Shown: positions 47,100-59,255, numbered from the stretch's first letter. The stretch: DNA of 64,000 nucleotides from Aradus depressus (GCA_963662175.1 OY759215.1:57181213-57245212); one strand, 5' to 3'. Numbers and translations are program-made. The notes: generated by a model from the sequence alone, not told the origin.

Positions 47100-47422
47100 G
47101 TTTTATGGCTCATTTTCGGGCTTTAACTACGAGGTCATATCGCCTACTACCAGAGCGCTCTTTCGTCACTCTGGTGGACATGAGCCCGACTCCACTGTGG
47201 GAGTCTTAAATTTTTGATTTTAAACCTGGGGTAGGGGTCTTTAACGAGTACCTGACATCGTACAGGCTCGGGACCATCGCTTAACGTCCCATCCGAAGGA
47301 CAGCGTGCTTAAGTTTATTTTACCTTCCAGATACAATAAACTGAAGGCCTCGGCAGGGTTTCGAACCCACATTCTTGAGCTCAGAAGGCAAGCATGCATA
47401 CCACTGAGCTACCGGCGCCCTC
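47100..47422 (-). mobile_element. SINE family 2, near complete
   Basis: It reads from the tail (TTTCGGGCTTTAACTACGAG) to the head (CACTGAGCTACCGGCGCCCT) on the plus strand, so it lies on the minus strand. The B box complement is GGGTTTCGAACCC. The longest body in the window, with CATCGCTTAACGTCCCATCC. Confidence 0.8.
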
Positions 47423-47814
47423 TATATTTCAAAGTAATGTTTAAGTTGTATCGCATAGTAACGAATTATAAAACAATTTTTTTATTATTGTTACTTTTTA
47501 TTAAAAATGTTTAAAGAAAAAGGAAAAACATATATGTGATGTGGCCATTACACAAGAAAGTCAAACTCAGAAATATGATGTACAATGAAACAAAAAGAAC
47601 CTCAGACGCTGATACATTTTACCAGAAATGCCAGTATGAAATGAATTTGGGAGTGGGAAGCAAAGTGGGGGGCAAGTTATGTATAAATAGATAGATAAAC
47701 TTTATATTGCAACAAATAATGCAATCTTTATGGCAATCAATGAGTTCTTTATTTTTATAGTTACGATAAGGTATATTATAAGTTACGGGTCCTGGCCTCC
47801 TCCACCAACAGCCG

Positions 47815-47895
47815 CCAGGCAACTCCCAATAGAATGAATGTATCGACACGAAATTTTATATGTGAATCCAAAACCTTCTAAAGACAACTATTAAT
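47815..47895 (+). repeat. Family A, short piece
   Basis: ATAGAATGAATGTATCGACA then CGAAATTTTATATGTGAATC and AAAACCTTCTAAAGACAAC. Confidence 0.6.
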
Positions 47896-48600
47896 TTTAT
47901 TTTATTTTATTTTTTTCTTGTGTAATAATAGGCTCTGCCTGTAGAAATAAATAAATAAAGAAAAAAAATATATATTAATAACAAATGAGTAATATAGTAG
48001 GTAACTAAATAAAAAAATACAATTGATTTTAAAATAAGTATATTTGAAGATGCTTTTTAGTAGAAACAGAAGCAAGCAATTAGAAAATGTATAGAAAACA
48101 AAATATGACCTTTGAAAAGGGAAAATAACACAATAATAAAAACAAAATAAAAAAAATAAATAAAAAATATGTACATTTTATAAGCAATAAATTAAATAAA
48201 AATGCTTTTGATTTCTAAACTTATAGTGAAAATGAAAAATAAATTGTTGATTTTTTCAACCTCTACATTATCAAAAAACTCAATTGATTCTGAATCGCTG
48301 TTTGATTTATTTGTAAGAAGATATTTGTGGGCAATTGGCCTGGGGATACTCAAAGGACAATGGAACAAAAAGTGTATAGCGTCCAAGGTACACACTTTCA
48401 GGGTAGAACATGAGTAATAAATATGAATCTCAACCCCAAGTATTATCCTAAATTTTCTATTGTTATTTGGGCTAACAGTCGGAGTTCTTCAATATGACAG
48501 TTTATTGATAGGTACTTTTATTGGGAGCCTAACGCTCTGACCAGTTTATAGAGGAGTTACCTATAGTGGTTAGTTTAAGAAAGTTCTGTAATATCCACAT
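47895..48600. other. AT-rich intronic sequence
   Basis: Overlapping opposite-strand frames at 48192-48417 are not supported as genes. Confidence 0.5.
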
Positions 48601-48707
48601 CGCATATTTGTTTATCATATACAATTAAAAAATATAATAATTAAATATTTATAAATAATAAATATAATTATTATATTTTATAATTGTATATGATAAACAA
48701 ATATGCG
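48601..48707. repeat. Near-perfect 43-bp-arm hairpin
   Basis: CGCATATTTGTTTATCATAT at the left end and ATATGATAAACAAATATGCG at the right end. Pairing continues inwards to an AT loop. Likely a small MITE or a replication-derived palindrome. Confidence 0.85.
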
Positions 48708-49705
48708 ACATAATATATATATAATATGACGTATCATATTACCATGTTACAAGTTTAACGTAAATAGCCACTGTATGTATGTAAATCGTAGATAATAGTT
48801 TGAAGATTAATATTCATAACTGATTAGGTTAAAACTATCAGATCCAATTTGGTTTGTTGTCAAAGTGGGGCTCTAACTGTGTCTGAAGCCAGCTTCCAGA
48901 CTTTCCACACACTTTGGATTAGTTTAACACATCCACCACAACTTTGCCAATATTCAGTTAAAATTCAACACGTCACAATCCATCTATCTTTAGACAAAAC
49001 TTCAATATTCTTGAAGGATTTTCACATGTGTAAACCTTTTATAGTCAACTTTTATCAAGGCAGTAGTTTATAAATATTGAAATTGGGTATTAATAATACT
49101 ACACGCAAAGTTCAATTCATAGTCGTAAACGATAGCGTGTTATGCATAATAACATTTTATTCTACCATGCAAATACAAAATTTTATTAAGTAAAATGACC
49201 CTAAATTTATACTTATCTGTAAAGAGAGAAAGTTTATATGTGTATTTGAGGTAATCTTGAAAACTACTGAACCGATTTGGATAATTTTTTCACCATTGGG
49301 AAGGTTATTTCTTTAAGTAATAATTTAGTAAAAGTGAAGCAAGTCCGTTTTACATTTATGGCATACGTTACCTAAACTAGTGAAGATATTACGTAATGGT
49401 GTATGAAGGAATTATTGCCAATAAAGCGGTCTAGTTCGCTACAGCAAAAACTCCATAGCCAATAAGAGTGTTGGATATCTTATTTTTTTGTATATTTCGT
49501 CCTTGTATTTTGCTCTGTCTGGCTTGAGGAAGGGGCCCGTGATCGCCATGAAGTATCGTCCTAAAAGAAGATTTTTTATTAGTTATATAATTATAAAATA
49601 TTTATAATTAAAATATAAATAGTACCTATAATACTAGGAATTTGATATTCATATATCTTCCATTATTTATTTCAATATTATTTTCTATATCATAACTATG
49701 CGTTA

Positions 49706-49977
49706 GTTATGCCCGGGCTTTAACTACAAGGTCATATCGCCTAATACAGAGCGCACTTTCGTCACTCTCGTGGACATGAGCCTGACTACTATGGGAGTCC
49801 TAGATTTTGCCTACCCTAAATTTTTATTCACCTAGGGTAGGGGTCTTTAACGAGTACCTGACATCGTACAGGCTTGGGACCATCACTTAACGTCCCATCC
49901 GAAGGACGGCGTGCTTAAGTTAATTTTACCTTCCAGATAAAATAAACTGAAGGCCTCGGCAGGGTTTCGAACCCGTG
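49706..49977 (-). mobile_element. SINE family 2, truncated at the tRNA head
   Basis: Body and tail as in the 47100 copy. It stops at the B box complement (CGGCAGGGTTTCGAACCCGT), so the A-box half is missing. Confidence 0.75.
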
Positions 49978-50104
49978 AATTATGTGTTTATTTTATAATA
50001 TTTAATATCAGTTGTATATATTTTATAAGCTATTTTGATATCCTATGAAGTATCCAATTAGTATTTTATGGTTTCATGGAAGTAACTATTATTATTATCA
50101 ATAT

Positions 50105-51045
50105 AACCTCGTAGTTTTTGTAACAAGATGGCGCATGAATCAGTGAACTGTTATTGATGAAATTTCACATGTAGTATCCTATAGTGGAGGGGGAGAGTCA
50201 CAAACCACAAACTCACTGAAAATTTCAACTTATTTCTAAAATTATGTAATGTGAAAGTTACTAACCGAGCAGATAAAAGTTACTCCGGGCCGGTTAACCT
50301 GCTAGTTGCCTATTAAACCTGTTCATCTTTTATGGTAGCGCCTGGGAAACTGTAAGGCTGTATCTTTATATTTCTCCCCCAACGTTTCATTACTTATGCA
50401 CTCATCTGCGTCTAAATATTTTCCTTGGAGTCCCCCTCGTCCTATAAATTATTCAGAAGCCTTGTGGAACTCTTTCTCAAAAGGCTCAGTTTCCTGGGTG
50501 GATTGAGGAAGGGGTCGCGATCTTCAGCAGTTTGTCCTCTTATCGAGGGGGCTAAAACATTCCTAAACGGTGATTTTCAAGAGTTCATCCCCTCCACTGT
50601 TGCCTGGGTACCAAATCTCTTCTTCCGACTGAAGAAGGAAAAACAGCTCCGTGACAAGAGGGTTGTCTTATCTGGATATGAGTATAAAATCGATAAAAAA
50701 GCTATTTCCTGGTGCGTGTATGGCTGGAATACAAAAGGAAGATTAGGACTCTTTGGTAAATAACTTTTTTCTTGGGCATTCCTTGTTTTTTTTATTGCCG
50801 TCTGTGTTTAAAGGACTATTAAACAAAATAGTGGCTTCTCCCTTATACCTGGGCTCCTAATCGAATATGACCCGTTTGTCTGTCTGTCCATCTTTTTGCA
50901 TAACATTTTGAAATGGAATATGACACAGATCATTTTTGAAAAATACTGTTTTGTCAGTTTCATTAAGAATTATGTTCACTTCACTAAAATATAATGCACT
51001 AAGGACTGTCTCGTATCATGCGGCACATCGAACTAAGTTAAAAAA
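50105..51045. other. Intronic sequence with an unassigned 112-codon frame
   Basis: The frame at 50425-50763 (plus) has balanced composition but matches no family I know. No splice or promoter context supports it. CCGGTTAACCTGCTAGT at 50291 resembles Helitron-type ends. Confidence 0.35.
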
Positions 51046-51049
51046 GTAC

Positions 51050-51910
51050 ATATAAAGGAAGTTTTTGTAATCGCTCAGAAATTAGAGTTTTCAACAGAAT
51101 TTTAGGTTTCCCGACCCCTGATCCAAAAATGAAAAAAAAAATAACTTTGCACAATAACTCTCGATACATTAAATATATCGACGCCAAATGTTATATGTAT
51201 ATTCAGAACCCTATAAGGAATTATGTCAGCAAAATGGAGTGGGTTTTGTGCAGGAACTTGAAACAAAAACGTCCAAATCTACCGATTGAGCTAAAACTCA
51301 ATATTTGACTTGTATAGTGGCTTCTGCATCGTCACACTAAATGTTGTGTCGATATATTCATTACATCGGCAGTTTTTAGAGTATTACTGTAGAGTCCCCC
51401 TTCACTGGTCTCCTCTTCCCTATGACTGATTTTGCGGGGAAATAATAGGTGTCATCGTTATGGAGATTTGAATTTGAATATAAAATTTCATGTCGATACA
51501 TTAATTACATCGAGAGTTATTAGAATTTTTGAGTTGAGCCCCCTTCAGATCTCTTTCGGCTGATTCCGCTGTAAATAATTAGGTTTCGTCCTTAGACTGC
51601 TTTGAATTTACATATGATGTCAATACATTCACTACAATGGCAGTTAATAGTTTTAGTGTTAAGCTTCCTCCCTAATTCCCCCTTTCCCTGAAAATCAATA
51701 GATGTTGTCCTGTGAGGGTCCTGGATATACATATAAAATTTCGTGTCGATATATATTGGGAGTTAATGTGTTCACAGACACACACAAACACCCACAGACA
51801 TACATTTTTTGAAGATTTTTGGAATCAGAAGGTTGGAAAATATGAAATTCCGTTGAAAACTCCGTATCAAATTTCTGACCGATTACATAACTTCTGTTAT
51901 ACTTGGTATA
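51050..51910. repeat. Family A, two copies back to back (plus then minus)
   Basis: 51050-51240 is plus (GAATTTTAGGTTTCCCGACC, TCGATACATTAAATATATCG). 51290-51910 is minus, ending with the complement of the family start (ACCGATTACATAACTTC, then ATAGCTGGAGAAG). Confidence 0.7.
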
Positions 51911-52189
51911 GCTGGAGAAGCAATATACCAAAAAAATGTATAATGATTTGCTCCCTGTTAACATTATACACTCATCTTTTGATTCACGGCTTAACGAGAA
52001 GTTGGCCGCTATATATAATAATAATGATAATAATAATAGTAATATTTATTTCCGTTAAACCATAACATGGTAATGTCTTTATAAGAATGTATACATTAAG
52101 TCTTTATAGGAATGTATACATTAAGATAGCTTATAAATTAGATACCTGAACAGATATTAACTCTTAGAGTCTGGATTATAATTAACAAT

Positions 52190-52285
52190 ACCACTAAAAG
52201 AGACGACTGGCGAAGGCTGATCCAGGAGGCCTCGACTCAGAGATGAGTTGTTGCGCCGATGATTATGATGATGACTAAAAACCAA
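52190..52285 (+). pseudogene. RTE-like LINE extreme 3' end
   Basis: The plus frame reads KRDDWRRLIQEASTQR followed by a TGA. It is followed by a GATGAT-type microsatellite (52258-52276). The D-x-WR-x2-I-x-EA block plus trinucleotide tail is the usual last part of RTE LINEs. It interrupts the CR1-group copy. Confidence 0.5.
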
Positions 52286-52413
52286 AATGAAATGAATAAA
52301 TAAATACTTTAAAATATACATACAAATATAATAAATATAGTCTATTTTTTAATTAATTAAAATTAAGATAATAATTTCTTCTAATTTCTCCGGAAGTGTA
52401 TTTTTTACGACAA

Positions 52414-52445
52414 CATTTCTGGACCTTCTTACGTGCCTTCATCAG
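52414..52445 (-). other. Hammerhead-like motif 6
   Basis: CTGATGA, AGGCACGTAAGAAGGTCC, AGAAATG. More decayed. Same position in CR1-group copy 3 as motif 1 in copy 2. Confidence 0.25.
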
Positions 52446-52482
52446 GTCACAAAAGAGAAAGAAAACAAAATAATAACAATAT

Positions 52483-52489
<7 letters not shown>

Positions 52490-52539
<50 letters not shown>

Positions 52540-52620
52540 GTGGTATGGTTTGACCACTACATGACTTTTTGTAAATTTATTGTATTTTCTTTTTGTTGGG
52601 GGGGAGGGGGGGGGGGAACT
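52490..52620. repeat. TA microsatellite and nearby G-run
   Basis: Uninterrupted AT/TA from about 52489 to 52536, then a G-run interrupted by one A near 52599-52617. Confidence 0.9.
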
Positions 52621-53704
52621 TGTAAAGAAAAATTAATGCTCTATTGTGATATAAAAATTAATAGGAATCGATTGATTGGTTGAATCAATAATTATCAGGG
52701 AACAAGTATAGCTAGATTAAAAAATTTAAATGAAATATGAAAAGTTGTTTTAAAAAAATAAATAAAATAAAATAGAAATGAATAAAGGGAATAATTAAAC
52801 TTATTAATAAGAAAAAATATCATGGTTGTTGTTTGTTTTAATGTATAACATTGTATCAAATTTATTGTCGTTATAGTTATAAATTAGAAAGGAAAATATA
52901 TGTCTAACAATTTTAAATTATGTATCAAATAAATATAATACTGAAGTTTTTTTCTCAAAGTAATGGTCGTTTTAACTTTTGTGTCAGTCACCTGCCACTT
53001 ATTTTCATTCATCATAAAAGAATCCACCTGTTTAATTATATAATGAGTGTTCAACTACTGTTGCTATGCGTAATTTCAAATATGCATAACAACATGTAGA
53101 AAGGAACATTAATATAAAATTAACTAAATAAAAATAAAATAAAAAATAAATAAAATGATAATAAAATAGGTAAAAGAAAAAACGAAGAGAAATTAAATAA
53201 ATTAGTATATAAATAATGAAAATTAATGATTGAAAACATAGATTCGACAGACCTTAAAGAGGATACCTGAGGAGGAACTCTGGCAAAAAAATAAAAATGA
53301 ATGCGACGTACCAGATAATGTTTCTGAATATGAAGTTTTTGTTATTATCATATAGATTATGTTTTCTTAGTCCAAATGTTTTATACTATGATGATAAGAG
53401 AGAAAAGTAAAAATGTAACATTTTCTTTCTTTCCTTGAGACGAAAATCCTTTGTTTAACTGTCTGCTTAGAGAAGGTAGCTTGAACTGTTAATTATTAAA
53501 TAGCGCACGGCCCACCTCGGGCAGGCTGGAAGACTCATGGCGCCTACCTGCTTAGCATGGATAGTACGCCAGTTGCTGTGTTCTTCTGTTTCCATCTAAC
53601 TATAATTCTGGATTATAATAAAGTTCACCAATGTTAATATTAGCACCGAGCTTTACCAAGTTTGTATAACCTTTGGCTAATGAAACTAGAAGGACATTTT
53701 GTAG

Positions 53705-53880
53705 TTCATGCCGGCGAATCATACCACCAGAGCGCTATTTCGTCGCCACACTATGAGAGCCATGGATCCGGGGCACCGCTTAACTTTTCATCCTAAGGAC
53801 AGCGGGCTCAAGGCTTTTTGAACTTCATATAAAAGGGCTTGGTCGGGTTTTGAATCCGCAAACTTGAGCAGAATCGTCAA
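53705..53880 (-). mobile_element. SINE family 2, diverged copy
   Basis: CCAGAGCGCTATTTCGTCGC, CATCCTAAGGACAGCGGGCT and TTGGTCGGGTTTTGAATCCG in the minus-strand order. Confidence 0.5.
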
Positions 53881-54254
53881 GCTCTGCTTTAGATCTCCAT
53901 AAAATTACTACCCAAAGATTAGAATATCCTCATCGTACAGAAAATAATCTAATCCCCATTTTCAGTTTCTCTCTATTTATTGCCTCTTATCCCACGTCAA
54001 CTATCCCGTTGAAATGCAGTCTGAAGATATGACCTCCCCTTTACAAATTGTGTCAGAATGTCAGAACTCGCTCTCACATCAAATGATATTTAGTTATTTG
54101 CATTTAGCCAACATTTTTCCTTAATGTTTCTATTGATGTTTGTTGAACAGAGTGCAAAAAAACAAATTGTTTTTTTTTTTTTAAACCGGCCATATTTTAA
54201 AATTTCGAGCACAAAATATTCACTATCGAAACTTTTTTCCTCGGAACATTCGGT

Positions 54255-54430
54255 TTGCCTCGAATAATAGTATTGTGCCGGGCAACACAGGGCACAGCTA
54301 GTATTGTTGTGTCGGGAAACCCCCCTTGGCTCTTTGATCCCGAGCTATCGGGGCGCCATGGAGCGTGTATTTTGCCTAGTACAGCCATCCCCTCCACCAC
54401 AGCTAGTATTATGCCGGACAACAGCGGACT
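54255..54430 (+). repeat. Possible Helitron-like 3' terminus
   Basis: TGCCGGGCAACACAGGGCAC forms a small hairpin and is soon followed by CTAGT. ACAGCTAGTATT recurs about 107 bases later. Helitron 3' ends have a hairpin then CTRR and insert before T, so the fit is plausible but short. Confidence 0.3.
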
Positions 54431-54439
54431 CTCCAAATC

Positions 54440-54570
54440 GGCATTGACTTCACAATCCTCATATAATATTTCGTATCCACACATGCCGATCAAATTGTAT
54501 GATAATAACTGCGGTGTTATTAGGGTTTTTGAGTTAAGGCTCCCAACTCCCCCTCTTTCCATTTTTCTTA
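54440..54570 (-). repeat. Family A, short piece
   Basis: TTCACAATCCTCATATAATA and AACTGCGGTGTTATTAGGGT. Confidence 0.5.
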
Positions 54571-55299
54571 CTTTTTCTTATTACATATTTCAGCCTTCTT
54601 TACTGCATATTATATGGCATATTTTGACCTTTAGTTAGTCCACATAAATCAGACTTTTAACATTTATATCCAACAACACTGTGAAATTGTCGCGTTCCAG
54701 AATATCATCTTTAATAAATATATTATAGGAATATTATAATATAATTTATTTTATTATATTATCTCAGGAGTACAAGAAGCCGAGTCAAGAATTGTTGGGT
54801 GGAACGAATATTTCATTAATTTTATATATTTATGAGCTTCTGGATAACGATTTTCAGTGAACTTCTAGTATTTGATGTTCTTATAAAACTTTTTTTTTTC
54901 ATCTCTACTAACCTGACATTATTGATGTGGAAATACTCCAAAAATACCCAATTATAATAATGTTGTAATTTTTTATAAAAATTTCCCACGCAGTCAATTA
55001 AAAAAACTGCTAACTTCCTCCCCAGGTAAATCTGGATAATCTACTTGAGAAAGGGCTCTTGTGTGGACCAGAGGATTTGTGATAGGGGGAATTTTCAATA
55101 CCAGGATTAAATTAATTAAATTAGGAGGGGATTTAACGCTCTTAGTAGCGAAAACAAGCAAGGGCATCACATAGACGGATTTTGGCAAGGATTCCGGATT
55201 AAATTTATGTATTTAGAGGGAATATAAAGATAGGTTAAAATATAATTATAATATCGTAGAACAAAATTTAATTGTCATATAGATTTCTTGGATTTATCA

Positions 55300-55610
55300 T
55301 TTTTACTTCAACAGCTATACGAAGTATGGGAAAATTTATGTAATCGGTAAGAAATTTGATATCGAGTTTTCAACGGAATTTCTTGTTTTCCGACCTTTTG
55401 GATTCCAAAATATGAACAAAAAAATGTCTGCCTGTTTGTGTGTCTGTGAACACAATGGCTATCAATATGAATGGATCGGCACGAAATTTTATATGTGAAT
55501 CCAAACCCCTCTAACGACTACACCTATTATTTTTCGGACAAATTGACCAAAGGAAATGGTTGAATATTAGTGCAATCGGTTGCGGGATTTTGGAGGGGGA
55601 GCGAAAAGGT
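55300..55610 (+). repeat. Family A, 5' half
   Basis: TTTTTACTTCAACAGCTATA, CGAAGTATGGGAAAATTTAT and TTTTCAACGGAATTTCTTG, then a deletion to the GAGGGGGAGCGAAAAGG block. Confidence 0.7.
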
Positions 55611-56129
55611 TTAGACTTTTTTTTTTTTGTAGAATGACGTTTTTTCCTGTGTTGAGGAGGCGGTTAATGGGGTGCGCGAATGCAACGAAAACTTGAACGC
55701 TAATATATTCGAAACGTTGGCACTTTTAGAGCCGCGTACCAGGGCAACGCTCGAGTGCATCTAGATGTCAACAGTTATAATGTAATATCCCATATTACAA
55801 CCCTCTCTCGTACTACCCTTGCTCTAATTCGATTCAGCTGTAGTGTCCATCCTCGCAGCGTTGATTATACTAATGGTAATTTTGGTAACAGACCGGCAGA
55901 AGACGGACATTCGTTGTAAGAGTTTCACTTTTGGTCTTCCGAATATCAAAGCCTTTTGCCAGGATACACTTCCAGGCAACCAGACTAACCGTCTATCTCT
56001 GATTAGCATTTTGGGCATGTTCGCTAAAACACGCTTTCGCACTCTATTTTCATCAATTGTGGATCTTCTGAATAACATATTAAGCTTATGATTAGATTCC
56101 TGCCTATATAACGTCGGCGGCTCTTGGAT

Positions 56130-56215
56130 TTTTTATCCAAAAAAACGTTGGGCACGTTGTTCTTTGGATGGAACATTAAGCGAAGGTCCCGAGCCTGTGT
56201 CACCATAACTAACTA
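56130..56215 (+). mobile_element. SINE family 2, short body fragment
   Basis: GGCACGTTGTTCTTTGGATG and AAGCGAAGGTCCCGAGCCTG, followed directly by the tail ACTAACTAAC. Confidence 0.5.
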
Positions 56216-56259
56216 ACCTACCCACCTGTTATCTATGATGTAGACAATTAATTCGAAAC

Positions 56260-56830
56260 ACTGCTATACGAAGTATAGAGGAAGTTATGTAATCGGTCAA
56301 AATTTCGATGTTGAGATTTCACTGAAATTTCATGTTTTCCGACCTCCAGATTCCAAATATGAAAAAAATATGTTTGTCTGTCAGTGTGTGTGCTTCTGTG
56401 AACAAGATAGCTCCGATAGAATGAAACTATCGACATACAATTTTATATATGTATCAAAAGTATAGTGTATCCTTTTAAGGACGACATCTATTCATTTTCA
56501 GCCAAATTGATCAAAGGGAAGAAAGAGATTATGGGGAGACAACTCAAAAACTCTAATAACTGCCGTTTTAATGAATGGACAAAATGTCATATGTAAATTC
56601 AAAACCTTATGAAGATAATACCTATCAATTTTTCGCGGAATCGGCAAGAGGAATGGGAGCTCAACGTTATAACCGATGCATTGAATGTATCGACACAAAA
56701 TTTAGTATGAGGATTCAAAGGCCCCTATGTAAGTGAAATATTGATTTTTAGCCCAAACTATTGGGTTCGAAGGGATAGCGAAAACCTAATTGATTAATTC
56801 GTTCTGGGGAAGTACATCGCTGCTGATTCA
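56260..56830 (+). repeat. Family A, best full-length copy
   Basis: It begins TGCTATACGAAGTATAGAGG and AAGTTATGTAATCGGTCAAA. It then has CGACCTCCAGATTCCAAATA, GTGAACAAGATAGCTCCGAT, two AATAACTGCCG blocks and AATTCGTTCTGGGGAAGTAC. This defines the 5'-to-3' order used for the other copies. Confidence 0.8.
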
Positions 56831-56999
56831 TTATCAACCATTTCTGGTTTCAATCGTATCAAAAAGATTTTTTAAATTTAAACAAAATGTATGTCGGCCT
56901 TATTTATTCAGTACTGATAATATGGTAGAGAACATTGGAAGGGTCGAGTTGAGAGCATATGCAAACAAGGAGAAATCTTGCCTCGAGGGGGCTTTACAG

Positions 57000-59090
57000 C
57001 TGCTTTAGGGGGGCGGTAAAAGAAAAAGAAAAAAATAAATGGAAAAATAGGAGGAAAAGGTAAAAAGGTAGTAAGGTCCGGCAAAGAGAGCAACTTTTTT
57101 ATTAGAGTGGCGAAACCGGACCAGGGGGAGCCAGGGGGGCGGTGCTAATGCAACCAAAGCCAGAGATAGGGCTTTAAAGGGGAATCTCAACTTCCCTTTG
57201 GGGAGAAACAAAAGTTAGGATGGGGTGTGGGAAATTAAGTTGGGGAATAAAATGGTGGGGGAATGGGACTGATGGGGAATATGTGGAGGAGGGATTACAG
57301 TAGACTCTGTGCACCTCTTTCTCCTAACTAGCCGACTGCCTTTTATCTCCTTTTCAATCTGTCTTTGTCTTTTGTTCTATAAACTTTTTTTTTAATTTAT
57401 TGTTTTTACTTCTCTAGCCAGTTATATGAAGTGTAGAGAAAGCTATGTTATGGAGTATAGACATGTACTGTACTGATGTGGCATAAAATTAATAATTAAA
57501 TCACGAAAGATGTTTCATTCGCTGAGGTAATTGAACAACGGATAAGTGGGAGGTGAGGGGAGGTTGAGAGGGGGTGTGAGTAGTGTCTGGAAACCTTGGG
57601 GACGAATCCGCTTCGAGAACCTCGGCTAAAATCTAAGAACCTGCAACTGCTTCACTAAAAGGACCAATGGCAACCTCAAATGACTCACGATAGATGTAAC
57701 CTGATTACTACTGATCCAGTTATTTATTTATTTTTAGTGTATACATTTATATATTTTTTCAGTGTATATATACATAATTTTAGAGTAAATATAACCTTGC
57801 TATAACGATCCTTCCAAAGCCACAAGCAAAGTAAAAATCGGATCGGGCTCGACATTTGCCGAACTAGTTGCTCCCCTAGTTCGTTATTGTGGCCACATTT
57901 CACGTTTGAAGTAGACTACATAAATCAAATGATGGGAGCTATATTGAATGTCCCACAATCCACCAATAGCTCAGAATCGACATCTTTCTTGGGCTAGTTG
58001 AATTTTTATCAGACATTTTTTTACATTTATTCTTGCACTTCTTCAAGAGTCGTAGGGAGCTTACGGTGGCTCACGATGAAATTGTAAAATCATTTTTTTA
58101 AAGAAATAGTTTAATATTCTGCTGAAAAAAAATTAATAAAACGCGAACAGCCTGAGTGGAAAGTGTAGGTGTAGTATGTATGTAATATGTATACATAATA
58201 TGTCCTGTCAGTTATTTTACATCATTTGACAACTTTCATTATTTTTAGAGATTTACAGTAAGGAAATCTTACAATGTTGCTCTGCCTGTCCGTCTGTCAG
58301 AGTCTCAAGCGTTATTTTAGGCTCTATTTTTCATATATATTATTTCCATATGCTATCCCAAGAAGTTTGTCGATCCTTTGGGAATGAAACCAATTGATCA
58401 ATTTTCGAAATATTCTTATCTTTGTTCATCCCCTCTCCATTTCACAGTTTTGGGCCGATGAGTTCTTAGGTTATCCTGCGTATGGCAGGTTCTGAAATAT
58501 CCTTCGATCCTGTTTGCCGCGCGTGTGGATGACAACAAAATTGCCCGTCCTTTTCCATGAGGGTCGTCATTGGTTTATTCTCATTCCCGTTATGTAACCA
58601 TCGACAAAATCCTTTAAACGCCTGACAATGTCTTCCTTTTCTCTGGGGCTTTGCTTCCATGACTATTTTGGATTGGCGATTCACAAGGCTGTGTATAACA
58701 TGCGCATTTGAAACTGATTTTCCAGATCTTGGTAATTCTTGATCTTGATTTTCCTTCGCATTTCAGGGCCCAGCTATCAGCTCAGCTTGTTAGCATAGGG
58801 AGATTCCTTCCCTCATTCAATAGAAACCTTATTAGTTACTCATATGGCATATGGAGGGACTTTTTCTTTAAACTTTTGTAGTCTCCATGTAATGTGTTAT
58901 AGAGTCATCATCATTAGGACGGGGGGGGGGGGGGGGGGGGGGGGGGGGAGGGGGGGGGGGGTGGATCCTTTTTGCCACTATATGGTAATGTGGTGTGTAT
59001 GGTATCGATTTGAAGTTAGAATCGAATAATGAATCGACCCAGAAGGCGGAGAGAGACTCTACGAACATTCATCACCAGTTGGATCGTCCA
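57000..59090. other. Intronic sequence, purine-rich then unique
   Basis: 57010-57300 is A/G-rich on the plus strand. 58450-58850 is repeat-free and may include conserved non-coding sequence. The frame at 58466-58684 has no domain likeness. Confidence 0.4.
58921..58961 (+). repeat. 41-base G-run with one A
   Basis: All G except A at 58949. Length is prone to sequencing error. It could form G-quadruplexes. Shorter homopolymers lie at 9093-9106 (C) and 33598-33615 (G). Confidence 0.95.
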
Positions 59091-59117
59091 TCATAATCTA
59101 TCCACTCCACTGCCTGT

Positions 59118-59255
59118 GTGTGATAAAACCTCGCTATGTGTGAGTGTATGTATTTGTGTGTGAGTGTTTATATGTGTGTGATAAAATCTCCACCATGTGA
59201 GTGTATGTGATAAAATCTCTACCATGTGTAGTGTCTGTGATAAAATCTCCAGAAC
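59118..59255 (+). repeat. Degenerate GTGATAAAATCTCC minisatellite
   Basis: GTGATAAAATCTCCACCATG-type units separated by TG-rich spacers. Irregular period of about 30-50 bases. Confidence 0.7.

Larger units (their letters stand above)
52010..53440 (-). mobile_element. CR1-group LINE 3' fragment, copy 3, with insertions
   Basis: It shares the terminal signature (52025-52140, with a local duplication of the TATACATTAAG block), the hammerhead-like region (52414-52445) and the GGAACTCTGGC block (53285-53300) with copies 1 and 2. It is stretched by an RTE-like scrap (52190-52285) and by about 800 bases of TA repeats, a G-run and AT-rich sequence between 52475 and 53270. Confidence 0.55.

Noticed and set aside
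50425..50763. 112-codon plus frame
   Set aside because: Balanced composition made it worth a look, but I could not connect it to any family, splice site or promoter.
51695..52065. Frames of 89 and 117 codons
   Set aside because: They lie in family A and its AT-rich neighbour on opposite strands.
54197..54638. Overlapping frames of 121 and 127 codons on opposite strands
   Set aside because: Mutually overlapping, containing family A and a possible Helitron-like end. Not genes.
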